Shown one piece after another: positions 17,857 through 25,758 of a stretch of DNA of 64,000 nt (positions are counted from its first letter, which is position 1; each line of letters begins with the position of its first letter). The position numbers and the translations under genes were made by a program. The notes under the pieces were generated by a model. It searched no databases, had not been told where the DNA came from, and worked only from the letters and a program-made list of their open reading frames with translations. Source of the DNA: JADKHR01 sp041917295 (GTDB taxonomy: Bacteria; Elusimicrobiota; Elusimicrobia; FEN-1173); assembly GCA_041917295.1 (NCBI GenBank), contig JAYRXX010000021.1, positions 124,001 through 188,000 of the forward strand, written 5' to 3'.

Positions 17857-19527
17857 TCAGTGAACCCGCAACGCCTCGTCAACCGACGTTTCCCCTGCCA
17901 GCACTTTTTTCATGGCCGCTTCCCGCAAGGTGACCCGCTCGGCGGTTTCCCGCGCCAACAGGGCCGGGCTGGCTTTTTCGGCCACCAACCGACGGACATT
18001 GTCGGTCATGGGAAACGTTTCAAACACCGCGGCGGCGCCATCGTATCCCGTGGCCAAGCATTGGCCGCAACCCCGGCCGCGAAAAACCGAAAACGAGGCG
18101 GCGCGTTTTGCGCCGCGGATTTCTTTTTCTCCCAACCCCGCGGACATCAGCTCCCGCAAAGAAAGCGTGTGGCTCTCCCGACAATTGGAGCAAATTTTGC
18201 GCACCAATCGTTGCCCCAACACCCCGATCAATCGATCCGATAGCAGCGAAGGGGGCACCCCCATTTCAATTAATTTCTGAACCGCCCCCAACGCGTCCGG
18301 CGCCGTGATCGTCGAAAGAACCACACATTCGCCGGCGGTTTCCATGGCCGCGTCGGCGGTTTCCACGTCCAAGATGTCCGATGCCATCACCACATCGGGC
18401 GCCATCCGACGAAACACCTGCAAACCCGAAGCCAGCGTGAGCCGCAAATCGGATCGAGCTTGAACTTGGGTAATTCCGTCCACATACCGTTCGATGGGAT
18501 CTTCAATGGTCAGAATGTGTTTTTCCGCCGACCGAAGCGCCGCCAGGGTGGCGTAAATCGTGGCCGTTTTTCCAGACCCGCCGGGCCCGGCCACCAGCAC
18601 CAACCCTTTGGTTGCGTTCAAAAAACCCTGATAAGAAAGCAAGGTCTCCGAATCCATTCCCAGTTTGGCCAAATCCATGGGCAACGCCTGAGTTGAGTCA
18701 ACCAACGCCAACACCGTTTTTTCCCCATTTGACGTCGGAAGCGTGGCCACACGCACATCCAAAGGCCGGCCGCCCCAAACCCCATGGAGGCGGCCATCCT
18801 GGGGGAGCCATCGATCGGCGGTGTCCATGCGGGCCAATCCTTTAAGGTGGATCACCAAAGCACCGTAGTGGGCCAAGGGAAAATTTGGTTTTTTAAGAAG
18901 TTGGCCTCGGATCCGGTAACGAACTTGCACGTCCGAGGGGGTGGGCTCCAAATAGATGAAGGCCGCGCCCATCTTGGCCGCGTTTCCCAACAAGGCGTTG
19001 GTGATGGTCACCATTTGAGTATCGGCCGAGCCCGTACTGGAACCGGCCAAACCCTCCGACTCGGTTTCTCTACTTTCTTTTGGGTAAGCGGACTCCACCG
19101 CTTTTTGAATTTCCCGGCCCGACGTGAGTACCATGGAGATGTCGTAGCCGGTGTGGATTTTCAAATCGTCTACCGCGTCAAGTTCCACGAACGGGTCAGC
19201 CAACGCCACCGTCAACTTGTGCCCTTCCCGCGAGAGAGGGATCACGCCCCACTGCCGAGCCAAATCTCCGGAAATCAACGAAAGAACATCCGCCGACACT
19301 CGGCCGTAGGCCGACAAAGACGACACAAAGGGGATTCCAGCCCGTTTGGCCAACGCGGAAAGAATTTGATCTTCGGTGCAATGATTTTGGTCGACCAGGA
19401 TATCGCCCAGCCGGCCGCCTTTCGCCCGTTGATGTTCCACCGCTTGATCCAACTGTTTGGGCGTCAGCAAGCCTTCTTGAACCAACATATCGCCCAACCG
19501 TTTCTTTTTTTCCACGGGACCGGCCAT
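17857..19527 (-). CDS. pilB: PilB/GspE-family pilus assembly ATPase with divergent catalytic boxes
   Basis: A 556-residue secretion-type ATPase: N-terminal MshEN/GspE-N domain (LGDMLVQEGLLTPKQLDQA, about 11-29), then N2 and RecA-like domains and a zinc site (CSNC and CGQC) typical of PilB. Walker A is intact (AGPGGSGKT, about 313-321), as is the Asp box TIEDPIE. The Walker B region reads DVVMASDILDVET, where relatives have DxxMVGEIRDxET, so the catalytic Glu becomes Asp and the Arg becomes Leu. The His box reads STITAPD rather than STLHTND, and AAFIYLEP replaces ASDIHIEP. The fold is clear, but normal ATP turnover is doubtful. It sits between pta and pilT; no second pilB is in the window. Confidence 0.9.
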   Translation of the reverse strand: MAGPVEKKKRLGDMLVQEGLLTPKQLDQAVEHQRAKGGRLGDILVDQNHCTEDQILSALAKRAGIPFVSSLSAYGRVSADVLSLISGDLARQWGVIPLSREGHKLTVALADPFVELDAVDDLKIHTGYDISMVLTSGREIQKAVESAYPKESRETESEGLAGSSTGSADTQMVTITNALLGNAAKMGAAFIYLEPTPSDVQVRYRIRGQLLKKPNFPLAHYGALVIHLKGLARMDTADRWLPQDGRLHGVWGGRPLDVRVATLPTSNGEKTVLALVDSTQALPMDLAKLGMDSETLLSYQGFLNATKGLVLVAGPGGSGKTATIYATLAALRSAEKHILTIEDPIERYVDGITQVQARSDLRLTLASGLQVFRRMAPDVVMASDILDVETADAAMETAGECVVLSTITAPDALGAVQKLIEMGVPPSLLSDRLIGVLGQRLVRKICSNCRESHTLSLRELMSAGLGEKEIRGAKRAASFSVFRGRGCGQCLATGYDGAAAVFETFPMTDNVRRLVAEKASPALLARETAERVTLREAAMKKVLAGETSVDEALRVH

Positions 19528-19540
19528 CGTTTGCCTCCCT

Positions 19541-20587
19541 CTAAAGAAGCGCGGTTAAAACCGCCGCGTCCACAATATCCTCGTCCGTGCATCCGCGAGA
19601 CAAGTCCGAAAACGGCCTCGACAACCCCGCCACCACCGGCCCCACCGCCCGCGCGCCCCCCAAATGCCGAACAAGTTTATAGGCAATATTTCCGGCATTC
19701 AAATCCGGAAAGACCAAAACGTTGGCTTGCCCCGCCACGGTTGACTGTTCCGCCCCTTTTTGGCGCGCCACCCACGACTCCAACGCCGCGTCGCCTTGCA
19801 GTTCGCCGTCCAGATCCAATTCGGGTGCCTTTTTGCGGGCCAATTCGACCGCGTGACGCACCGCGTCCACGCTTTCGTCCACCGCGCTGGCCCGCGTCGA
19901 AAAACTTAAAAACGCCACGCGGGGCTTTTGACCCATCCATTTCTCAAATAACCGGGCCGCCCCCACTCCTATGGCCGCGAGAGCGCGCGGGGAAGGCCTG
20001 GGCGATACGGCGCAATCAGCGAACAACAAGGGACGTTCTCCTCCGGCCGCCTGAGGACATCCCATTAAAAAAGCGCCAAACGCCGTTTCCGCCCCGTGAG
20101 CCATCCCCAAGCAGGAAAACCCGGCCCGCACCGTATCCGCCGTGGTCCGCACGGCGCCGCCCACAAAGGTGTCCGCCAATCCCGCCCGAAGCGCCATCGA
20201 GCCAAAATACACCGGATCCGAAATCAACTCATGGGCGTGCTCGCGCGAAAGACCTTTTGATTTGCGCAGGTCAAAGAACACATTCTCAAACTCGCCCCGT
20301 TGAACGTGGGTTTGGGGATCCAAACATTCAATTCGATTAAAATCCAGCCCCTCCGATCGACAGGCCTCCGCGACCCGTTCGGAATTCCCCACAAAAACAG
20401 GCACAGCCACCTTCCGGTCCAACAAGTAGGAAGCCGCCGACAACACCCGCGGATCCTCGGGTTCAACCATGAGCACCCGAACCGGCCGTCGTGCCGCCCG
20501 GTGGCGGAGGGATTCCCAAAGGGATCCATCCGCCGCCGTTTTTTTGGACTCTGAGCGAAGGATAACCCCGGGATGGTTGGATGTCAA
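19541..20587 (-). CDS. pta: Phosphate acetyltransferase (Pta)
   Basis: Catalyses acetyl-CoA + phosphate to acetyl phosphate + CoA. The 348 residues match the compact Pta/PTA_PTB family: DPVYFGSMALRAGLADTFVGG, TADTVRAGF, FADCAVSPRPS, VAFLSFSTRAS, LDGELQGDAAL and VFPDLNAGNIAYKLVRHLGG appear in the right order. The first about 25 residues are extra compared with the core and may reflect a later real start. It lies between coaD and pilB with gaps of 8 and 13 bases. No acetate kinase gene is in the window. Acetyl phosphate can phosphorylate some receiver domains, so a link to the REC protein downstream is possible but unproven. Confidence 0.92.
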   Translation of the reverse strand: MTSNHPGVILRSESKKTAADGSLWESLRHRAARRPVRVLMVEPEDPRVLSAASYLLDRKVAVPVFVGNSERVAEACRSEGLDFNRIECLDPQTHVQRGEFENVFFDLRKSKGLSREHAHELISDPVYFGSMALRAGLADTFVGGAVRTTADTVRAGFSCLGMAHGAETAFGAFLMGCPQAAGGERPLLFADCAVSPRPSPRALAAIGVGAARLFEKWMGQKPRVAFLSFSTRASAVDESVDAVRHAVELARKKAPELDLDGELQGDAALESWVARQKGAEQSTVAGQANVLVFPDLNAGNIAYKLVRHLGGARAVGPVVAGLSRPFSDLSRGCTDEDIVDAAVLTALL

Positions 20588-20595
20588 GGGAAGGT

Positions 20596-21111
20596 TTAGT
20601 CGCGTTGATTTTTTTTCGTACGGAGCTTTTTATTCAACAACCCCACCAAAGATCGTGGCACAAAACGAGATGCATCCCCGCCCAACCGAACCACGTCTTT
20701 TAAGAGAGAAGAGGAAAGATAGGTGTATTTTTCATCGGCCATAAGGAAAACAGTTTCCAGTTCGGGCGCCAGATGGCGATTCATGAGCGCCATTTGGAAT
20801 TCGTATTCAAAATCCGATAGGGCCCGTAAACCCCGCGCGACGGTATGGGCCCCTTGCTGGCGGCAATAATCGGCCAACAACCCGCTGAACGAATCCACGC
20901 GCACTTTACCTGATTTCACCACGGGAGCCAAAACAAGATTCAACATGCGCAGGCGCTCATCGATGGTAAAAAGCGACGATTTGGTGGAATTTTGAGTGAC
21001 GGCCACAATCACGTGTTCAAAAATCTGGCACGCCCGGCAAATGATGTCCAAGTGCCCGTTGGTGACGGGATCAAAACTCCCAGGATACACGACGATGCGG
21101 GACTTTTTCAC
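20596..21111 (-). CDS. coaD: Phosphopantetheine adenylyltransferase (CoaD)
   Basis: Penultimate step of coenzyme A synthesis: adenylates 4'-phosphopantetheine. The 171-residue protein has the nucleotidyltransferase motif YPGSFDPVTNGHLDII (about 9-24, with the TxGH element), ARGLRALSDFEYEFQMALMN, the strongly conserved CoaD block, and YTYLSSSLLKDVVRLGG with the SSxxK-type signature. It is slightly longer than the usual 160 residues because of a basic C-terminal tail. It heads the run coaD-pta-pilB-pilT; the intergenic region upstream is AT-rich but I see no clean promoter. Confidence 0.96.
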   Translation of the reverse strand: MKKSRIVVYPGSFDPVTNGHLDIICRACQIFEHVIVAVTQNSTKSSLFTIDERLRMLNLVLAPVVKSGKVRVDSFSGLLADYCRQQGAHTVARGLRALSDFEYEFQMALMNRHLAPELETVFLMADEKYTYLSSSLLKDVVRLGGDASRFVPRSLVGLLNKKLRTKKNQRD

Positions 21112-21667
21112 AACGCCATTCTATTCCCTGAACACCACCCTGTCAAGTTGCGACAATTATTTGTTGTAATTTTTTTAAAATGTCCGCTTTCCGTTTTTTA
21201 GAAATGTCCTTTTTTTCCTAAACCGCCCCTCTCAAAGGAGGGCACACGAAAAGCGAGGATATACTGCCAATGAGCATCCAGGACATTGATCGCATGAAAG
21301 GAATCGATGACGTCATCAAAAGAGAATCAAGCAACGCCACGCCGCTCAGCGGTTGCACTTAAGCACGCGCCAAGTGAGGCGTTTGGTCAAGCGTGTCCGC
21401 CGAAAAGGGGCTCAGAGCCAGATTCACGGTCTGCGGGGCCACGCATCGAAACACCAGTTGGAATCCGTCCTCCTAAGACGGTATACCGCCAAACGTTTTT
21501 GAGCGAAACGACTTCAGCTGCCACATCACTAGTCGTTCCCCGGCGGCCTAGAAACGGGAGGCATTTCGCGGCATTACGCCGGTTCCAGTGCGCCCCCCAC
21601 ACGTGACACCGAGACACCCTTGCCTACAAATTCAGGTTAATTGATTCGTTGAAAAGGTCCCCCTAAA
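21112..21667. other. Gene-poor stretch between coaD and the outer-membrane protein gene
   Basis: About 550 bases without an intact gene. The right end of coaD is followed by AT-rich sequence (21150-21220), then a short CCTCT/AGAGG-type hairpin (about 21229-21241). A decayed transposase fragment follows, listed separately. After about 21503 no coding pattern or known motif was recognised up to the stop of the next gene. Confidence 0.6.
21270..21502 (+). pseudogene. Frameshifted N-terminal remnant of an ISNCY-type transposase
   Basis: Starting at ATG 21270 the first 17 codons read MSIQDIDRMKGIDDVIK. The frame then breaks at an A-run near 21318-21322. Resuming one base out of phase at 21320 gives KRIKQRHAAQRLHLSTRQ, then VRRLVKRVRRKGAQS and GLRGHASKHQLE, to a TGA at 21500. 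This combined text is the helix-turn-helix start of ISNCY-like transposases (MSxxDxDRxKVIxxVxxxRxxQxxAAxxLxLSxRQVRRL). Loss of one A explains the break. The catalytic DDE part is not recognisable downstream, so this is a dead fragment of an insertion sequence at the edge of the AT-rich gene group. No terminal inverted repeats were found by eye. Confidence 0.75.
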
Positions 21668-22618
21668 CTAGAACTTGTGGATCAATTGGAGGGTGGCGCG
21701 GGATCCTTTGAAACGATTTTCAACAGAAAATTCGATGGGATAACTAAAAATGGCGGTCAACCCTTGGCCGAGGTAAACAAATCCTGGACCGGCCGACATC
21801 ACGCGTTCTTTGGAATCTATTTGCTTAACCCCACCGATCGTATCTTCTGTCAACTGTTGAAGATAATATCCCGCCATTCCCAATCGCCATTTTGGAAGAA
21901 CCTCTCGCGACACCGCGTAGTTGAGATGAAACGCTCGCCCCGGCTGGACCGGACCGAGCGGATATTCATCATTGGTGCTGTGTTGCGCGTAATAGAACCG
22001 CCAACTGGTTTCCCATTTGGGACCAAACATCCAAACCGCTGAATAATACGGATTGAAAGTTGTTAAGTTTGATCCTGGGTTAGCGGCGTTGTTTTTATCG
22101 TATTTTCCTGTGGGAAGCGTGGTTTGAAGTTCCACTCTTTGAAAAAGAGGCCCTCCCAACAGAGTGCCCTGATTCCACACAAGAGCGGGGCCGACAATAA
22201 GATCGGCCATCCCCGCCGTGTTCGATACCACAGGAACAGGCCCGACCCCTGGGAGTGGCATCGTTCCCTTGGAGGTGACGGCACTTACGCTCACTATCAG
22301 GTCCATGGCAAAGTTGCCCCCGAAAATTTTCAAGGGGCTAATGTAGTAAAACTGATGTGCGTTTGCCAACGCATTCACTTTGGCTCCCCCCGGGATCTCG
22401 TTTCCATCCTTATCCACGGGAGTCTCCCCCCGAGTCAAGATACTGTAGTTCATATAGTAAAAACCCTCTGGAGCCCCACCATCAAGAAAGGTGGTAATTG
22501 AATGGTTCATGGGAGGTTGATTAAAAGCCGCAAGATTTGAAACGAAAAGAATACTCGAAATTACTCCCAATAGGTGCCCTTTAACCCCGCCCTTGTATCG
22601 TTGCGAATTTCTATTCAC
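21668..22618 (-). CDS. MetA-pathway-type outer-membrane protein
   Basis: A 316-residue exported protein with signal segment VISSILFVSNLAAFNQ (about 19-33). The mature part matches the phenol_MetA_deg family of outer-membrane beta-barrels: PEGFYYMNY near the start, alternating strands such as FYYISPLKIFGGNFAMDL, the middle TLPTGKYDKNN element, FNPYYSAVWMFG, and a C-terminal strand ending in Phe (ATLQLIHKF). Members are putative channels for hydrophobic or aromatic compounds; no substrate can be read here. It is last in the minus-strand run starting at the TPP enzyme. Base use is more AT-rich than the pil genes, suggesting transfer. Confidence 0.8.
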   Translation of the reverse strand: MNRNSQRYKGGVKGHLLGVISSILFVSNLAAFNQPPMNHSITTFLDGGAPEGFYYMNYSILTRGETPVDKDGNEIPGGAKVNALANAHQFYYISPLKIFGGNFAMDLIVSVSAVTSKGTMPLPGVGPVPVVSNTAGMADLIVGPALVWNQGTLLGGPLFQRVELQTTLPTGKYDKNNAANPGSNLTTFNPYYSAVWMFGPKWETSWRFYYAQHSTNDEYPLGPVQPGRAFHLNYAVSREVLPKWRLGMAGYYLQQLTEDTIGGVKQIDSKERVMSAGPGFVYLGQGLTAIFSYPIEFSVENRFKGSRATLQLIHKF

Positions 22619-22669
22619 ACAGGCCTCCTGTAATGATGACAGATCCTAAAAAAGGTTTTCTTTAGCCCA

Positions 22670-23098
22670 TCAGGGTAAGGACACTGGACCAGAAAAAGAG
22701 AAACAAACCCAATACAAAATCGCCTTTAGTGGGATTACGCATGCCATAAACCAATAACTCGATCGTGAAATAAATTTATCTTTTGGCCAAACCTTTGAAT
22801 AAATCGCAAAATGCACAACAGATCGATATGTCCAAAAGACTCCGAGGAACAGACAAAGCATTTGCCCGACAATTGAATTAACTATTTGATCCGGGAAAAA
22901 AAATACGATAAGCCCCAATCCAAAACCCGTTAAAACGATACCGCCCGCTGTCACATTAAAAATCCACCGATTGATAGGCATTAATTGCTTAAAATCATCT
23001 TTCCAACGCAAAATCCGAGGAGCTAACAAAATCGCGGGAAGTTGAAGAAAATGGAGCAACCCAGCGAATTGAACCATATGAACGAGATCGGTTTTCAT
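22670..23098 (-). CDS. Small four-helix membrane protein, unknown
   Basis: A 142-residue protein made of about four hydrophobic segments (around 7-27, 45-67, 75-95 and 115-138). Charged residues lie in the first loop (RILRWKDDFKQL). No conserved motif was recognised; it resembles small uncharacterised integral membrane proteins. It is AT-rich and lies 16 bases after the solute-binding protein gene and 51 before the outer-membrane protein gene, so it is probably co-transcribed. A role in transport or in processing a compound handled by the neighbours is a guess. Confidence 0.65.
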   Translation of the reverse strand: MKTDLVHMVQFAGLLHFLQLPAILLAPRILRWKDDFKQLMPINRWIFNVTAGGIVLTGFGLGLIVFFFPDQIVNSIVGQMLCLFLGVFWTYRSVVHFAIYSKVWPKDKFISRSSYWFMACVIPLKAILYWVCFSFSGPVSLP

Positions 23099-23114
23099 GT
23101 CAATTGACCCTTGA

Positions 23115-24623
23115 TCATTGTTTTTTCAGCTCGGCCGTAAGGAAGTAATTATTTCCAGTAATTGATGGCTGAAAGACAAGACGCCTGGAAATCCCGTATG
23201 TGCGAATCCGTTGATAGGTAAACAAACATAACGCCCGATCGTAAATATACTTATCGAGGTCTCTCCCCAGTCGATCCTGACGAGACAAATTCAGCTCACC
23301 AACCATTTCTTCAAGTTTCTTATCATAAACGATATCGTTGTGCATACTGAAAGGAGATTTGGAATAAAGAACCAGACTCTGGATAAAGTAACTATGCGCC
23401 ATCGGGTCAGGAAGAGCGGCAAATCCAATATCAAATTTTCCCTGAGCCAGAGATGAAATAATTTCCGCGTCTGAAGAGACGCCAACAATCGAAACCTTAA
23501 CTCCAACTCTTTCTAACTGTTTTGCAATAATCCGCGCTGTTCGTAAACCTTGCGCCCGAGCAGACGCCCTTAATTCAAAACCATTTTGATATCCTGCTTC
23601 GGCAAGCAGAGATTTGCTTTTTTCCACATCAAAATCATACGGGACCAACGCCGGGTTATGTCCAATTTCTCCTGGCATCGTTAAACTTGCAATAGCACGT
23701 CCATTCCCGAGGAGGTCATATCGAATTAATTCTTCTCGATTCACCGCCAAGTTCAATGCTTTCCGAACCAAGACATTTGAAAGAGGCCCCCTATTGGTAT
23801 TAAAATGCCCGACCACCGTATAGAGGGAATCGACCTTGATTAAATCCGTCATGGCATTTTGTTTCGCATTGAGTGTCATGGTCCCGGGCATTTCAGTAAA
23901 AAAATCCACATTCCCCTTAAAAAATTCAGCGAGCTGGTCATCGGGAGAAAGAAATTTATATTCCAAACCCTCCACCCTCGGATACCCGGCTTTCCAATAA
24001 TTTTTATTTTTTGCTAATCGAATTCGCTTTCCTTTTTCCCATTGACTAAACCGGAAGGGACCCGTACCAACCGGATTGGTTTCCAAAGCGCGTTCTCCAT
24101 TTTCTTCCAAAAATCTGGGTGGAACAATAAAAAGTGAGACTCCCAACCGGTGTAAAAGCATACCATCAGGGAAATGGGTATGTACGTCTATCGTTAAGGG
24201 ATCAACCACAGTAGCCGACGCAATAGAAGTGATAAAGGGCAATCCAGGAAATCCTGTTTTAGGATCCAAACATCGGTTTAAACTGAATAGGACAGCCTTC
24301 GCGTCAAAAGGTTCCCCGTTATGAAAAACGACATCGGGCCGAAGTTTAAATCGGACAGTAAGAGGGTCAACACGAGACCAAGATTCGGCAAGCACGGGAT
24401 CAAATTTTCCGTCCGGTCCAACGCGAAGTAGTTCTTCGAAGATTTGCTGGACAATGGCTCTGTTTTTTTCAGTATACTGCCGATGAGGATCCAGAGTGGC
24501 GGGATCAGCGACATCATCACAAATAACGAGAAAGTCCCTTCTGTTTTTAGGCCCGCTTTCCAAGCCCCACACACTTAAAACCCCGCTAAAAAATACCCCC
24601 GCCGCCAAGATAAAAAGATTCAA
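23115..24623 (-). CDS. Peptide/nickel-type ABC transporter substrate-binding protein (SBP_bac_5)
   Basis: A 502-residue exported protein: signal peptide MNLFILAAGVFFSGVLSVWG, without a lipobox Cys. The mature part has the family-5 blocks: DPATLDPHRQYTEKN, LRPDVVFHNGEPFDAKAVLFSLN, TNPVGTGPFRFSQWEKGKR and FFKGNVDFF. ALNLAVNREELIRYDLLGNG, followed by AEAGYQNGFELR, is also diagnostic. The family binds oligopeptides, nickel or other ligands and hands them to ABC permeases; no permease or ATPase gene is nearby, so this is an orphan binding protein. It lies 46 bases after the methyltransferase gene and is AT-rich like it. Ligand unknown. Confidence 0.9.
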   Translation of the reverse strand: MNLFILAAGVFFSGVLSVWGLESGPKNRRDFLVICDDVADPATLDPHRQYTEKNRAIVQQIFEELLRVGPDGKFDPVLAESWSRVDPLTVRFKLRPDVVFHNGEPFDAKAVLFSLNRCLDPKTGFPGLPFITSIASATVVDPLTIDVHTHFPDGMLLHRLGVSLFIVPPRFLEENGERALETNPVGTGPFRFSQWEKGKRIRLAKNKNYWKAGYPRVEGLEYKFLSPDDQLAEFFKGNVDFFTEMPGTMTLNAKQNAMTDLIKVDSLYTVVGHFNTNRGPLSNVLVRKALNLAVNREELIRYDLLGNGRAIASLTMPGEIGHNPALVPYDFDVEKSKSLLAEAGYQNGFELRASARAQGLRTARIIAKQLERVGVKVSIVGVSSDAEIISSLAQGKFDIGFAALPDPMAHSYFIQSLVLYSKSPFSMHNDIVYDKKLEEMVGELNLSRQDRLGRDLDKYIYDRALCLFTYQRIRTYGISRRLVFQPSITGNNYFLTAELKKQ

Positions 24624-24669
24624 AGGATTGGATCCGACCTTTCTGTTATCAGTTCGCAGACATGACCTC

Positions 24670-25716
24670 CTATTTTATTCCCGAAATGACCCCGTGATCC
24701 AGACAAAAACCACCCGTTTTTTTAACAGTGCGAAACCCAGTCTTTCTTAACCAATTTTCATAATCACTCCAACTGTAAAGCATCCCCTCCCCAGTGGCAA
24801 TGGTGTGGAAATAGAGCGATCCCAGCGCCGGGGTTATGGGCCAAGACACATCGTCGTTCATCATATTAAAAATCACAATCGCCCCTTTCTTTGGTAAAGA
24901 GGAAAAACTTTTTTTAATTAAAGACTGATTTCTTTTCGCCGACCAAATGGGCATAATATGATTGAATAAGATGACATCAACTCCCTCTGGAAAAGGGTCA
25001 TCAAGAAAATTTCCAGCAAGCGTTTTAATTTTAGACTGGAGTCCCATTGATTTAACTTTCGATTTTGCACGATCGCATACAGATGGGATGTCAAAAACAG
25101 TCACCCGAATGCTTGGAAATGCTTTTACCAGGGAAGCCGCATTAGTCCCATCCCCACCACCCACATCCAAAACATGACTAAACTTTCCAAAATCAAAAGA
25201 TCGGATTAACGCGGGATTGGTTTTGGCTGAAAGAGTGCTCATCGCCCTCTGGAATACACCTTCCAGATCCGAGTTCCCAGAGAGGCGTTGGTAAAGTGTT
25301 TCTCCATTACCTGAAAAATGCCTCAGTCCAACATTCCGATCTTGAATCAGAGATTCCACAAAATCCGACATAGCAGGATAATTGATGCGCGCGTGCCACT
25401 CGATAAGCGGTGCGACGGAAAAAGGCTTTCCATCGACCAGTTGCTCCTCTACCTCATTGGAATTAAAAAAACCCGCTTTTTTAAAACCCACAAGTCCAAT
25501 GGACACCAACCCATTCAAAATAATTTTAGTTGGCTGTTCGTTTATTTTTAAATATTTCTGGACATTTCGCAGCGTCGCCCCTGGGTGCGCGGAGAGATAG
25601 TTAAATAAGCCCAATTTAACCCCCGCCCAAAGAAGCTGAAAAGCCGAATACCCACCAGCGATAATCGGCAATATTTTATCAGTTCCACCTCTGTTGCCAT
25701 TCTTAGTCTCAAGCAT
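24670..25716 (-). CDS. SAM-dependent O-methyltransferase (plant/antibiotic OMT type)
   Basis: A 348-residue two-domain methyltransferase. The first about 110 residues form the winged-helix dimerisation part (GLFNYLSAHPGATLRNVQKY, then GLVSIGLVGFKKAGFF). The catalytic part has the SAM motif LDVGGGDGTNAASLVKAFP (about 165-183), the motif II region TVFDIPSV and FFNHIMP-like text (VILFNHIMPIWS). This fits the Methyltransf_2 family that modifies hydroxyls of small aromatic or polyketide-like molecules. The usual catalytic His may be the one in FNHIMP. It is 42 bases downstream of the TPP enzyme and markedly AT-richer than it. Confidence 0.85.
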   Translation of the reverse strand: MLETKNGNRGGTDKILPIIAGGYSAFQLLWAGVKLGLFNYLSAHPGATLRNVQKYLKINEQPTKIILNGLVSIGLVGFKKAGFFNSNEVEEQLVDGKPFSVAPLIEWHARINYPAMSDFVESLIQDRNVGLRHFSGNGETLYQRLSGNSDLEGVFQRAMSTLSAKTNPALIRSFDFGKFSHVLDVGGGDGTNAASLVKAFPSIRVTVFDIPSVCDRAKSKVKSMGLQSKIKTLAGNFLDDPFPEGVDVILFNHIMPIWSAKRNQSLIKKSFSSLPKKGAIVIFNMMNDDVSWPITPALGSLYFHTIATGEGMLYSWSDYENWLRKTGFRTVKKTGGFCLDHGVISGIK

Positions 25717-25758
25717 AAAAAACTCGAATTTTAGATTTACTCTTGTGAAATCTCATAA

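Noticed and set aside
18784..20340. 518-codon open frame on the plus strand opposite pilB and pta
   Set aside because: It mirrors two clear minus-strand genes and its product is Pro/Arg-rich without motifs; a by-product of high GC.
21307..21606. 99-codon plus-strand open frame in the coaD-OMP spacer
   Set aside because: It is out of phase with both readable pieces of the transposase remnant and has no recognisable content.
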